DNA from: Pseudomonas gingeri
Lineage (GTDB): Bacteria > Pseudomonadota > Gammaproteobacteria > Pseudomonadales > Pseudomonadaceae
Direction of reading: 5' to 3'
Length of the DNA stretch: 64,000 nt
NCBI RefSeq assembly: GCF_013386165.1
Contig: NZ_JACAOS010000016.1
Span: forward strand, 522,056 to 586,055
This document shows, piece by piece, positions 15,210-23,677 of the stretch; within the stretch, counting starts at the first letter, position 1; each line of letters starts with the position of its first letter. Both the position numbers and the translations under genes were made by a program. Below the pieces are notes generated by a model. The model was not told the DNA's origin. It did no database searches and saw only the letters and a program-made list of their open reading frames with translations.

Positions 15210-18094
15210 CGGCGTACCTCGGCTTTGCTTCCGGCAACGCGCTCATGGCGACGTTCATCCAGCAACCGTTGCTGTTCATCACTGAACGCCTGGTAGCGTT
15301 TTTGCCACTCGGAAGGGTGGTAGACGCGGCTGACTTCCACAGCGGTGACCTTGTACTCCGGACAGTTGGTGGCCCAGTCGGAGTTGTCGGTGGTGATGAC
15401 GTTTGCTCCCGACTCAGGGAAGTGGAAGGTGGTGTACACCACGCCCGCCGCGACCCGTTCGGTGACCCGCGCCCGCAGTACGGTTTGCCCAGCGCGGCTG
15501 CCGATACCGACCCAGTCACCCTCGTTGATGCCACGGCTTTCGGCGTCGCTCGGGTGGATTTCCAGACGGTCTTCGTCGTGCCAGGCGACGTTGTCGGTGC
15601 GCCGGGTCTGGGCACCGACGTTGTACTGGCTGAGGATACGCCCGGTGGTCAGCAGCAGGGGATAGCGGTTGTTGACCTTTTCCTCGGTGGGTATGTAGCC
15701 GGTGAGCATGAAGCGCCCCTTGCCGCGCACGAATTGCTCGATGTGCATGGTCGGCGTGCCGTCTGGTGCAGCGGCGTTACACGGCCATTGCAGGCTGCCG
15801 TGGCGATCCAGTTCGGCGTAGCTGACGTTGGTGAAGGTCGGTGTCAGGCTGGCGATTTCATCCATGATTTCCGACGGGTGCTGGTAGTGCATGGGGTAAC
15901 CCAGGGCGTTGGCCAGGGCCACCGTGCCTTCCCAGTCGGCCTTGCCGCCCAGGGGTTCCATGACCTTGCGCACCCGGGAGATGCGTCGCTCGGCATTGGT
16001 GAAGGTGCCGTCCTTTTCCAGGAACGAGCTGCCCGGCAGGAACACGTGGGCGAACTTGGCGGTTTCGTTGAGGAAAATGTCCTGTACCACCACGCATTCC
16101 ATGGCCGATAGCGCTGCGGTGACGTGCTGGGTATTCGGGTCGCTCTGGGCGATATCTTCGCCCTGGCAATACAAACCCTTGAAGCTGCCACCCAGGGCGG
16201 CTTCGAACATATTGGGAATCCGCAGGCCCGGATCAGGTTGCAGGGTGACGTTCCAGGCCTGTTCGAACTGCGCTCGTACCACCTCGTTGGAGATGTGCCG
16301 GTAGCCGGGCAACTCGTGGGGGAAGGAACCCATGTCGCAGGAGCCCTGCACGTTGTTCTGCCCACGCAGCGGGTTCACGCCGACGCCTTCGCGACCAATG
16401 TTGCCCGTGGCCATGGCCAGGTTGGCGATGCCCATGACCGCCGTGCTGCCCTGGCTGTGCTCGGTGACGCCCAGACCGTAATAGATCGCCGCATTATGGC
16501 CGCCGGCATACAGGCGGGCGGCGGCACGGATGTCGGTAGCGGCGACTCCGCAGATAGGGCCGAGGGTTTCCGGTGAGTTTTCCGCGCGGCTGACGAACTC
16601 GCTCCAGCGGGCGAAATCGTTGCCCTCGCAACGGGCGTCGATAAAGGCCTGGTCGAGCAGGTTTTCGGTGACGATAACGTGGGCCAGGGCATTGAGCATG
16701 GCGACGTTGGTGCCCGGACGCAGCGCCAGGTGCAGGTCGGCGCGGCCATGCACCGCGTCCACCAGGTCGATGCGTCGCGGGTCGATAACGATCAGTCGCG
16801 CACCTTCACGCAGGCGCCGTTTGAGCTGGGAGGCGAACACCGGGTGGGCGTCGCTGGGGTTGGCGCCCATCACCAGGATCACGTCGGCCTGCATCACCGA
16901 GTCGAAGCTCTGGGTGCCGGCGGACTCGCCCAGGGTTTGTTTCAGGCCATAACCGGTGGGCGAGTGGCAGACCCGTGCACAGGTGTCGACGTTGTTGTTG
17001 CCGAAGGCGGCGCGCACCAGCTTTTGCACCAGATAGGTTTCTTCGTTGGTGCAGCGGCTGGAGGTGATGCCACCAATGGAGTCGCGGCCGTATTTTTGCT
17101 GCAGCCGGCGGAATTCGCTGGCGGCGTAGGTCACCGCTTCATCCCAGCTGACTTCCTGCCACGGGTCTTTGATGTTCTGGCGGATCATCGGCTTGGTAAT
17201 GCGATCCGGGTGGCTGGCGTAGCCCCAGGCAAAGCGCCCTTTGACGCAGGAGTGGCCGTGGTTGGCCTGGCCGTTCTTGTCAGGGACCATGCGCACCAGC
17301 TTGTCGCCTTTCATCTCGGCGCGGAACGAGCAGCCCACGCCGCAATAGGCACAGGTGGTGATCACGGCGCGTTCCGGCTGGCCCAGTTCGACCACGCTTT
17401 TTTCCATCAGGGTCGCGGTCGGGCAGGCCTGCACGCAGGCGCCACAGGACACGCATTCCGAGTCGAGGAAGTTATCGCCACCGGCGGCTGCAACGCGGGA
17501 TTCGAAACCGCGTCCGGTAATGGTCAGGGCAAAGGTGCCCTGGGTTTCTTCGCAGGCGCGCACGCAGCGGTTGCAGACGATGCACTTGCTCGGGTCGTAG
17601 TCGAAGTAGGGGTTGGAAGTGTCCTTCTGGTCGGCCAGATGGTTTTCGCCTTCGTAGCCGTAGCGCACTTCCCGCAGGCCGACCTGGCCGGCGACGGTTT
17701 GCAGCTCGCAGTTGCCGTTGGCCGAGCAGGTCAGGCAGTCCAGAGGGTGATCGGAGATGTACAGCTCCATGACGTTGCGGCGCAGTGTGGCGAGCTTCGG
17801 CGTCTGGGTGTGCACGCTCATGCCTTCGCTGACCGGCGTGGTGCAGGACGCCGGGTAGCCGCGCATGCCGTCGATCTCCACCAGGCACATGCGGCAGGAG
17901 CCGAAGGCTTCCAGGCTGTCGGTGGCACAGAGTTTGGGGATGGTGGTGCCCAGCAGCGCGGCGGCGCGCATCACCGAGGTGCCTTCGGGCACGCTGATGC
18001 TGCGGCCGTCGATGTTCAGGGTGACCTGCACCTGGCTGTCGCGGGCCGGGGTGCCGAGGTCGATATCGGTGTTCGGGTCGAAGAGCGTGATCAT
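15206..18094 (-). CDS. fdsA: NAD-linked formate dehydrogenase, alpha (molybdenum) subunit
   Basis: 962 residues from ATG 18092-18094, overlapping the fdsB stop by 4 bp (ATGA). The N-terminus is a [2Fe-2S] ferredoxin domain (SCRMCLVE), then the Cys/His segment ending NGNCELQ, then two [4Fe-4S] motifs (CIVCNRCVRACEE; CVSCGACVQACPT). The molybdopterin domain begins with CAYCGVGC near residue 245. The Mo-ligand Cys is probably in DTCARVCHSP near residue 380. It oxidises formate to CO2 and passes electrons through FdsG and FdsB to NAD+. The dimanganese-like maturation genes fdsC/fdhD are not in the window. Confidence 0.96.
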   Translation of the reverse strand: MITLFDPNTDIDLGTPARDSQVQVTLNIDGRSISVPEGTSVMRAAALLGTTIPKLCATDSLEAFGSCRMCLVEIDGMRGYPASCTTPVSEGMSVHTQTPKLATLRRNVMELYISDHPLDCLTCSANGNCELQTVAGQVGLREVRYGYEGENHLADQKDTSNPYFDYDPSKCIVCNRCVRACEETQGTFALTITGRGFESRVAAAGGDNFLDSECVSCGACVQACPTATLMEKSVVELGQPERAVITTCAYCGVGCSFRAEMKGDKLVRMVPDKNGQANHGHSCVKGRFAWGYASHPDRITKPMIRQNIKDPWQEVSWDEAVTYAASEFRRLQQKYGRDSIGGITSSRCTNEETYLVQKLVRAAFGNNNVDTCARVCHSPTGYGLKQTLGESAGTQSFDSVMQADVILVMGANPSDAHPVFASQLKRRLREGARLIVIDPRRIDLVDAVHGRADLHLALRPGTNVAMLNALAHVIVTENLLDQAFIDARCEGNDFARWSEFVSRAENSPETLGPICGVAATDIRAAARLYAGGHNAAIYYGLGVTEHSQGSTAVMGIANLAMATGNIGREGVGVNPLRGQNNVQGSCDMGSFPHELPGYRHISNEVVRAQFEQAWNVTLQPDPGLRIPNMFEAALGGSFKGLYCQGEDIAQSDPNTQHVTAALSAMECVVVQDIFLNETAKFAHVFLPGSSFLEKDGTFTNAERRISRVRKVMEPLGGKADWEGTVALANALGYPMHYQHPSEIMDEIASLTPTFTNVSYAELDRHGSLQWPCNAAAPDGTPTMHIEQFVRGKGRFMLTGYIPTEEKVNNRYPLLLTTGRILSQYNVGAQTRRTDNVAWHDEDRLEIHPSDAESRGINEGDWVGIGSRAGQTVLRARVTERVAAGVVYTTFHFPESGANVITTDNSDWATNCPEYKVTAVEVSRVYHPSEWQKRYQAFSDEQQRLLDERRHERVAGSKAEVRR

Positions 18095-19653
18095 TGGTCG
18101 GCCTCCGAGGGCTGCAGACCGAAGTCGGCGGGGAAGTACTTGAGGGCGCTGGCCACCGGGTAGGAAGTCATGCCGCCCAGTGCGCAGAGCGAGCCGTATT
18201 GCAGGGTGTCGCACAGGTCCTTGAGGATGATCGCCTGGGCATCGCGACCGTTCTGGTCGGGTGCGGCCAGCAGGCGGTCGATCACCTCCACGCCACGGGT
18301 CGAACCGATGCGGCAGGGGGTGCATTTGCCGCAGGATTCCTCGGCGCAGAACTGCAGGGCGAAGCGCGCCATGTGGGCCATGTCCAGGCTGTCGTCGGCT
18401 ACCACCACGCCGCCGTGACCGAGCATGGCACCGATGGCGGCGAAGGCTTCGTAATCCAGCGGTGTGTCGAATTGGCTGGGGGGCACCCAGGCGCCGAGTG
18501 GGCCGCCCACTTGAGCGGCCTTCAGTGGTCGGCCACTGGCGGTACCGCCGCCGTAATCCTCCACCAGTTCCCGCAGGGTCAGTCCAAAGGCCCGTTCCAC
18601 CAGGCCGCCGTGACGAATATTGCCCGCCAGTTGGAAAGGCATGGTGCCCAGGGAACGGCCCATGCCGTAATCGCGGTAGAACCGCGCGCCCTTGGCCAGG
18701 ATCAGCGGCACCGAGGCCAGGGTCAGCACGTTGTGCACCAGGGTCGGCAGGCCGAACAGGCCCTTCAGGGCGGGAATCGGTGGCTTGGCGCGGACGATCC
18801 CGCGTTTGCCTTCGAGGGAGTCCAGCAGCGCGGTTTCCTCACCGCAGATATAAGCGCCGGCACCGACGCGTACTTCCAGGTCGAAGGTCAGGCCGCTGCC
18901 GCTGACATTGGCGCCGAGGTAACCGGCGGCGCGGGCGATGTCCAGTGCGTCGCGCAGTGTGGCGACAGCCTGTGGATATTCCGAGCGCACATAGATATAG
19001 CCGTAGTTGGCGCCGACGCTGAGACCGGCAATGGTCATGCCTTCGATCAGCAGGAAGGGATCGCCTTCCATCAACATACGGTCGGCGAAGGTACCGGAGT
19101 CGCCTTCGTCGGCGTTGCAGACAATGTATTTCTGCGCCGCCTGGGCGCTGCGCACCGTGCGCCATTTGATCCCGGCGGGGAAGGCCGCGCCGCCACGGCC
19201 ACGCAGGCCTGAGTCGAACACGGCGGTGGCGGTCTGCTCACCGCCCAGGGCGATGGCCTGGGTCAAGCCTTCGAAGCCGCCGTGGGCCAGGTAATCTTCC
19301 AGTGACAGCGGTCGAGTAATGCCGGCGCGGGCGAACAGCAAGCGTTGTTGGGTCTTCAGATAAGGCAACTGCTCCACCGGGCCCAAGGCCAGGGGATGTG
19401 TGGATGGATCGCCTTGCAATGCATCAAGCAGGGACGGTACATCGGCGACTGTCAGCGGGCCGAAGCCGAGGCGGCCTTGGGGGCTGTCGATTTCCAGCAG
19501 CGGTTCCAGCCAGTACAGGCCGCGTGAGCTGGTGCGTTGCAGGTCCAGCGGCAGATTGCGTGCTCGGGCCTGGGTGACAAGGGCCACGACGACCTCATTG
19601 GCACCCACGGCGCGGGCAACGGAATCGGCGGGTAGATAGAGGATCTGCATCAT
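18091..19653 (-). CDS. fdsB: NAD-linked formate dehydrogenase, beta (flavoprotein) subunit
   Basis: 520 residues from ATG 19651-19653, overlapping the fdsG stop. It is NuoF-like: the FMN-binding GLRGRGGAAFPAGIKW near residue 148, the NADH-site region CNADEGDSGTFADR, YICGEETALLDSLEG, and a C-terminal [4Fe-4S] motif ESCGKCTPCRIG with a later Cys in GSLCALGG. The extra N-terminal 120 residues are the thioredoxin-like segment usual in FdsB. It transfers electrons from formate to NAD+. Confidence 0.96.
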   Translation of the reverse strand: MMQILYLPADSVARAVGANEVVVALVTQARARNLPLDLQRTSSRGLYWLEPLLEIDSPQGRLGFGPLTVADVPSLLDALQGDPSTHPLALGPVEQLPYLKTQQRLLFARAGITRPLSLEDYLAHGGFEGLTQAIALGGEQTATAVFDSGLRGRGGAAFPAGIKWRTVRSAQAAQKYIVCNADEGDSGTFADRMLMEGDPFLLIEGMTIAGLSVGANYGYIYVRSEYPQAVATLRDALDIARAAGYLGANVSGSGLTFDLEVRVGAGAYICGEETALLDSLEGKRGIVRAKPPIPALKGLFGLPTLVHNVLTLASVPLILAKGARFYRDYGMGRSLGTMPFQLAGNIRHGGLVERAFGLTLRELVEDYGGGTASGRPLKAAQVGGPLGAWVPPSQFDTPLDYEAFAAIGAMLGHGGVVVADDSLDMAHMARFALQFCAEESCGKCTPCRIGSTRGVEVIDRLLAAPDQNGRDAQAIILKDLCDTLQYGSLCALGGMTSYPVASALKYFPADFGLQPSEADQ

Positions 19654-20126
19654 GCGTCCTCCTGGCAGGCATCGAGCAGGGCATCCAGGCGCTCGGCGCT
19701 GAGTCGTGCGTGCACCTGGCCGTCGAGTTCGAGTGCGGGCGAGCAGGCGCAGGCGCCTAGGCAATAGACCGGACGCAAGCTGATGTTGCCGTCGGCACTG
19801 CTGCCGTGGTCGTCCAGTTGCAGGCGTTCGCGCAACTGCGCGGCGAGTTGCTCGGCACCGCGGCTCTGGCAGGACTCGGCCCTGCACAGGCGCAGGATAT
19901 GCCGGGCGGGGGGCGCGGTGCGGAAGTCATGGTAGAAGCTGATCACCCCGCGCACTTCGGCCTGGCTCAGGTTGAGGGCGTGGGCGATTTCGGGGACGGC
20001 GGCATCGGGAATGTAACCGACGCCCGCCTGAATGGCATGAAGGATGGGCAACAGTGCGCCGGGGGAGCCTTTGTGGCGCTCCAGCACGGTGTTGACCATC
20101 GGCAGGTACAACATCTCATCAGGCAT
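19650..20126 (-). CDS. fdsG: NAD-linked formate dehydrogenase, gamma subunit
   Basis: 158 residues from ATG 20124-20126, preceded by GAGGAA; an upstream in-frame ATG would add 24 unrelated residues. It is NuoE-like with a thioredoxin-fold [2Fe-2S] site: C in LRLCRAESC and C in VYCLGACACSP. It is the first gene of fdsGBAD, with all junctions overlapping. The region 20127-20450 must hold the operon promoter, but I saw no confident hexamers. Confidence 0.95.
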   Translation of the reverse strand: MPDEMLYLPMVNTVLERHKGSPGALLPILHAIQAGVGYIPDAAVPEIAHALNLSQAEVRGVISFYHDFRTAPPARHILRLCRAESCQSRGAEQLAAQLRERLQLDDHGSSADGNISLRPVYCLGACACSPALELDGQVHARLSAERLDALLDACQEDA

Positions 20127-20446
20127 ACAGCATTCCTCACGGTCACGGACAAACCAGGTGGTCGTCGGTTGTCCGAAAGTGTCGGCTGCGGCATTCACAC
20201 CACGTCACGGTATCGTGGCATTTTCAGGCCGTTGGCCAGGCACCCTGAGCGGGCATCTTGTTGGGCCCGGTGCGGTCTTTGCCGCACCTCTTCAGGGCAT
20301 AAAGGACAGCTTGCCATGCGGCCTTTGGTTCATCTGCACCAAAGCGACTTGCGCGGTTCTTTTTGCGACTGCTCATTGAGTCTAGATGAGTGTGGGGCAG
20401 GGGGACGGCCCAGAAGGGGAGGGATGCCCTTTTGCTCAGAAAATCG
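20127..20446. other. Intergenic region upstream of fdsG
   Basis: There are no convincing genes. A hairpin GGTGCGG...CCGCACC sits near 20267-20286. The stretch presumably contains the fdsGBAD promoter, reading to the left. Nothing else is recognisable. Confidence 0.3.
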
Positions 20447-20575
20447 AGGCGAAAAAAAACCGCCTTAGTAGGGCGGTTTTTTCCGCAAACCCAATATGAA
20501 AGCGGTTTGCTCATCTCATAGAGTATCGTTAGCGCGTACTGATGTTACTGATGCCAAGCATATTGTGCAATGCTT
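20447..20575 (+). repeat. Repeated intergenic segment, copy A (contains a terminator hairpin)
   Basis: Begins GCGAAAAAAAACCGCCTTAG and continues through a terminator-like hairpin (CCGCC TTAGTA GGGCGG TTTTTT, 20460-20482), TCCGCAAA..., a GATATGAAA-like element, TTTGCT..TCTCATAGAG and TTGTGCAA. The same order of elements recurs at 20677-20805 with about 75-80% identity by eye. The tract GAGTATCGTTAGCGCG at 20521-20536 recurs a third time at about 21047-21062. Confidence 0.6.
20460..20482 (+). terminator. Rho-independent terminator-like hairpin, copy A
   Basis: The stem CCGCC/GGCGG with loop TTAGTAG is flanked by A8 and T6. It could work on both strands. On the plus strand there is no coding gene just upstream, which suggests an unannotated transcript or a remnant. 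Confidence 0.55.
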
Positions 20576-20676
20576 TGCGTGATATCCACGGCTCGACAAG
20601 TATTGAGCTCAGAGCTGCGGTGTCCCTCTCAAGGCTTCGCACATGGCCGTACATCCCGTTGGTAACTCAAAAGCAA

Positions 20677-20805
20677 GACGAAAAAAACCGCCTTAGTAGG
20701 GCGGCTTCTTCCGCAAATACGATATGAAACCGATTTGCTTGTCTCATAGAGTTCTCGCGTGGACAGCCCTATATTACTCAGGCTAATCACGTTGTGCAAC
20801 GCTGC
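20677..20805 (+). repeat. Repeated intergenic segment, copy B (contains a terminator hairpin)
   Basis: GACGAAAAAAACCGCCTTAG followed by GGCGGCTTCTTCCGCAAA, GATATGAAA, ATTTGCTTGTCTCATAGAG and GTTGTGCAAC matches copy A in order and spacing, 230 bp downstream. The T-tract is interrupted (CTTCTT), so copy B is a weaker terminator. Confidence 0.6.
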
Positions 20806-20904
20806 AGCATCCGGTGATTTGGCTGAAACAGGACAGGCTTAGTTCTGAAATATTTTGATTGAAGTTTAATGAGAAAGTAACTCGATAGAAACATTTAATG
20901 ACCG

Positions 20905-21231
20905 ATGTTCGGGTACGATGTCGGCGCTCTCACGCTAAAAGAACTTTACGAGGTAGCCAGGCCCTGCGCGCGCATTCGGGTCCCCCTGACACGGTTTAGT
21001 ACCCGTGCCGGATTCATTCAGGGGGCCACCAGCCCGGCCGCCTCAAAGAGTATCGTTAGCGCGAAACTCGAAGGTGTACGTGTTCCGGTAAGTACGCTGG
21101 AGGTTTGGCCCACCTTGGGGGGCCAAAGTATGTCAAAGATTCTGCGACGTACCTGGAGCCTCGTAGTAAACGCAGTGCGGGCTTATCGCTTGTATGAGTT
21201 TCTACGGGATCATTTCGATAATCAGCGGTAA
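20905..21231 (+). CDS. Unrecognised ORF of 108 residues, doubtful
   Basis: ATG 20905 to a stop ending 21231. The product is basic (starting MFGYDVGALTLKELYEV, ending LYEFLRDHFDNQR) and matches nothing I know. A Pro/Arg-rich middle and a third copy of the GAGTATCGTTAGCGCG tract inside the frame argue for a chance ORF or a decayed gene. It is followed by a hairpin at 21247-21274. Confidence 0.2.
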   Translation: MFGYDVGALTLKELYEVARPCARIRVPLTRFSTRAGFIQGATSPAASKSIVSAKLEGVRVPVSTLEVWPTLGGQSMSKILRRTWSLVVNAVRAYRLYEFLRDHFDNQR

Positions 21232-21246
21232 GGGTTGTTGAGGTGG

Positions 21247-21274
21247 CCCGTCCCGACTTCGGTTGGGGCGGGTT
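21247..21274 (+). terminator. Hairpin terminator after the 20.9-21.2 kb ORF
   Basis: CCCGTCCCGAC, loop TTC, then GGTTGGGGCGGG, followed by TTTAGTATTG. The stem uses G.U pairs and a CTTCGG-type loop. The T-tract is short. Confidence 0.5.
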
Positions 21275-21429
21275 TAGTATTGCCCCTCACCATTTGATTG
21301 CCTATTCCCTTCGCTTTGTCCTTTAGTCGCAATCCCGCCTTTACCTCATCACGAATGCTGGACGACGTGATGCCAAAAATAAATCTGTCCCGCTTTTCCC
21401 TAATCCACTGTCCGCGAAACATGCAGTCG

Positions 21430-22320
21430 CTACCGCGCAAGATACTGGCCCAGCGATTGTGCCAATGCATCGAATACCATGGCGATCCGCTGCACGCGCC
21501 GCAGGTCCTGGTGCATGGCGATCCAGATATCCACGCTGAAGTTGACCTGGTCAGGCAGCACCCGGACAAGGTTGTGATGCTGCGCCAACTGGCTTGAACA
21601 CACGCCTATCCCAAGGCCGGCATTGAGGGATGCGAACTGAGCGAGGTGATCGTCGGTGCGTATGGCCGTGTGCTCTGGTGTGCAGACAAAGCCTTGCTGG
21701 CCCAGGAACTCCATTTCCATCAGATTACGGTCCGGCCCGATCAAGGGATAGTTGCTCAGTTCCGCTGGACTTAGCGGCGGGCCACTCTGCTCCAGCAACT
21801 CCGGTGCGGCGTACAGGCCGACGTTCAGATCGCCGACATAGCGCGTTACCACGAAGGCTTCGGTGGGGCGTCGAATTCGCACCGCGACATCGGACTCTTG
21901 CAGTGCCAATGCTTCCAGACGGTTCGACACACTCAACTCAACGGCCAATTGGGGGTAGTCGCGGCGAATTTCACGCAACATCGGTGGCAGCACCTCGACG
22001 CCGAGCAGCGTGCTGCTGGTGAGGCGTACCGTACCGCCGGGCACGGCGGTCTCGGCGGAGGCGGCACGAGCAAAAGCCTCGGCGGCCAGTGCCATGGATT
22101 CGACGTGGCCGATCAGATCCCGGGCGGTGTCCGTGGGCATCAGCCCTGACGGGGAGCGGATAAACAGACTGACCCCTACGCTACGTTCCAGCGCTTCTAT
22201 GCGCCGACGTGCCGTGGCCTGTGCGATCCCCAGCAAGCGTGCCGCACCGGAGAGGCTGCCGGTTCGAAGCACGGCCAGAAAGGCGCGTTGGGTTTCCCAC
22301 TGTAACTGAGGGGCGTTCAT
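21430..22320 (-). CDS. LysR-family transcriptional regulator
   Basis: 296 residues from ATG 22318-22320; a longer upstream frame overlaps the divergent GFA gene region and is not needed. The LysR HTH is in residues 6-65 (TQRAFLAVLRTGSLSGAARL, then QATARRRIEALERSVGVSLF). The effector domain starts near residue 90 (GTVRLTSSTLLGVEVLPPML). It is divergent from the GFA-family gene at 22441, which is its likely target. Confidence 0.88.
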   Translation of the reverse strand: MNAPQLQWETQRAFLAVLRTGSLSGAARLLGIAQATARRRIEALERSVGVSLFIRSPSGLMPTDTARDLIGHVESMALAAEAFARAASAETAVPGGTVRLTSSTLLGVEVLPPMLREIRRDYPQLAVELSVSNRLEALALQESDVAVRIRRPTEAFVVTRYVGDLNVGLYAAPELLEQSGPPLSPAELSNYPLIGPDRNLMEMEFLGQQGFVCTPEHTAIRTDDHLAQFASLNAGLGIGVCSSQLAQHHNLVRVLPDQVNFSVDIWIAMHQDLRRVQRIAMVFDALAQSLGQYLAR

Positions 22321-22440
22321 ACATTTCCTATGAGCCGCTGGGCAGGTTTGGATAATTTTCTTTGTGCCGGCACTGCGGCATGCTTTGCCCAGCTTATCGC
22401 AACCCATCCCGCGCCATCGCGCGCAAAGGAGAACTCCCTT

Positions 22441-22881
22441 ATGGCACTTGCTGGCCAATGCCGTTGCAGCGCAGTGACGTACACCTTGGCAACGAACGAT
22501 CCAATGGCGATTTATGCCTGCCATTGCCGTGACTGTCAGACCTGGAGCGGCAGTGCTTTTGCCTTGCATGCGTTGTTGCCCGAAGGCGCTCTCGAAGTGA
22601 GTGCCCCGTTGGTCGAGTACGCCTATGAGTCAGACGGGCAAACCTCTCGCCACTTCGTGTGTGGCACCTGTCATACGCGCATCTACAACAGCACATCAGC
22701 AGCACCGGGCATGTGGGTCTTGCGCGTCGGGACGCTCGACAGCAGTCCCGCAGTGGCACCGATGGCGCATATCTGGATCAAGCACAAACAGCCCTGGCTG
22801 AGTCTGCCGGAAAGTGTCCCGTCCTGGGATGAAAGCCCCACCCCAGAGGCATTTATGCAGGCCTTGAGTGGCATGCGCTGA
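22441..22881 (+). CDS. GFA (glutathione-dependent formaldehyde-activating / CENP-V) family protein
   Basis: 146 residues from ATG 22441. Zinc-binding Cys motifs of the GFA fold are present: GQCRCSAVTY at 6-15, ACHCRDCQTWSGSAF near 26-40, and CGTCHTRIYN near 77-86. The family contains small zinc proteins of largely unknown substrate; glutathione-formaldehyde adduct chemistry is shown for only a few. It is divergent from a LysR regulator with 120 bp between starts. Confidence 0.88.
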   Translation: MALAGQCRCSAVTYTLATNDPMAIYACHCRDCQTWSGSAFALHALLPEGALEVSAPLVEYAYESDGQTSRHFVCGTCHTRIYNSTSAAPGMWVLRVGTLDSSPAVAPMAHIWIKHKQPWLSLPESVPSWDESPTPEAFMQALSGMR

Positions 22882-23000
22882 GTCGACGTCGCAGTGAGGG
22901 ATATTTGATGAAGTCTGCCCGAATGGGTGGTTGGCAGCCGGATAGAACCCATGCCGATTGATGGCGTTCGCACTTGAAATATTTCGCTTCAAAAGCTCCC

Positions 23001-23028
23001 TTGAACGCGTTCATCTCCCCGCTATCCT
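23001..23028 (+). promoter_or_regulatory. Promoter of the first structured leader / DUF3077 unit
   Basis: TTGAAC (23001-23006), a 16-bp spacer, then TATCCT (23023-23028). The same arrangement and spacing is kept in copy 2 (TTGAAT-16-TATCCT at 32175-32202) although the spacer has diverged. This supports a working sigma-70 type promoter. Confidence 0.6.
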
Positions 23029-23094
23029 TTCCTTGTCGCTGCCAATTCAGCGACCAGGCCTGGAAACCTGTCGAAACAAAAGATAGGCGCATAG

Positions 23095-23128
23095 GCGCCA
23101 CCATCCATTAGACTGCTGGCGCTTTTTT
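23095..23128 (+). terminator. Attenuator-like terminator within the leader, copy 1
   Basis: GCGCCA (23095-23100) pairs with TGGCGC (23117-23122), followed at once by TTTTTT. It lies about 70 bp after the promoter and before the structured RNA, so it could stop transcription early and make the unit depend on read-through, or on a promoter further in. Confidence 0.5.
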
Positions 23129-23148
23129 GTGTCTGCATGTCCGTGTTA

Positions 23149-23256
23149 TGGCGGCTGTGCGCGGGAGACCTTCGGGTCTGCCGGGTGCCTATCTTCCCGG
23201 TTTTCCAGCCTGCGTACAGCTGCCACCCTTCGCCTGGAAACGAATGGTGTGTAGCT
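23149..23256 (+). ncRNA. Structured leader RNA, C4-antisense-like, copy 1
   Basis: TGGCGGCTGTGCGCGGG (23149-23165) pairs with CCTGCGTACAGCTGCCA (23209-23225), closing a junction with two inner hairpins (GACC TTCG GGTC; CCGGG...CCCGG). The 3' arm can instead pair downstream (23218-23232 with 23241-23256, one bulge and one mismatch). The RNA therefore has two exclusive folds. Copy 2 shows compensatory changes. From memory, the overall layout (leader RNA, small coupled ORF, downstream gene) is that of the phage P1/P7 C4 antisense RNA family; that name is a hypothesis. Confidence 0.55.
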
Positions 23257-23281
23257 CTTCTTTATAAGATGGGAGTTACGC

Positions 23282-23353
23282 ATGAACGTTTTGATCCAAG
23301 AGCTTCAGCTATCAATCTTCAGTACCTCCGCATTGCCCGGAGGTGCCCAATGA
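23282..23353 (+). CDS. 23-residue leader peptide translationally coupled to the DUF3077 gene, copy 1
   Basis: ATG 23282 follows GGGAG at 7 nt. The product starts MNVLIQELQL and ends STSALPGGAQ. The stop TGA overlaps the DUF3077 start (ATGA, 23350-23353). Copy 2 has an ORF of identical length with the same ending (ST.A.PGGAQ) and the same overlap. Since the last codons also encode the downstream RBS (CGGAGGTG), coupling is probable. Confidence 0.65.
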   Translation: MNVLIQELQLSIFSTSALPGGAQ

Positions 23354-23652
23354 CGACCCAACCCCCCTTCAAGACCCTGGGCATCATTACCTTTTCCACC
23401 TGCGGTTCCCAAGGCCGCGAACTGTTTCGCGTCAATCCCGGTGTGCCGATCCTGGAAGCCATGGAACACGCTTCCATCCTGCTGTACTGCGCCAAGGCTT
23501 TATCCCTCGATGCGGCGTTGGAAAGAGAGGATGGAGAGCGCTACGCCTGGGCGTCGCATTACCTGGGGGAGATGGGGAAGGCGGTGATTGATGATCTGAC
23601 GCAGGGGATGTTGAGTAGCGCGAGTGGGGCGATGTCGGATTGTGGGCGATGA
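23350..23652 (+). CDS. DUF3077-family protein, copy 1
   Basis: 100 residues starting MTTQPPFKTLGIITFSTCG. It belongs to a small Pseudomonas family (DUF3077) of unknown function, often found near prophage or tRNA loci. The middle (NPGVPILEAMEHASILLYCA, then AKALSLDAALERE) is helical. The start overlaps the leader-peptide stop. It is almost identical to the product at 32518-32820, differing mainly near both ends. There is no signal peptide or membrane segment, so it is probably cytoplasmic. Confidence 0.85.
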   Translation: MTTQPPFKTLGIITFSTCGSQGRELFRVNPGVPILEAMEHASILLYCAKALSLDAALEREDGERYAWASHYLGEMGKAVIDDLTQGMLSSASGAMSDCGR

Positions 23653-23677
23653 TTCGGATTTTGTGATGATTGGGGGG

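Noticed and set aside
16679..18163. Long plus-strand frames opposite fdsA and fdsB
   Set aside because: They mirror the high-GC coding of the formate dehydrogenase genes and have no family character.
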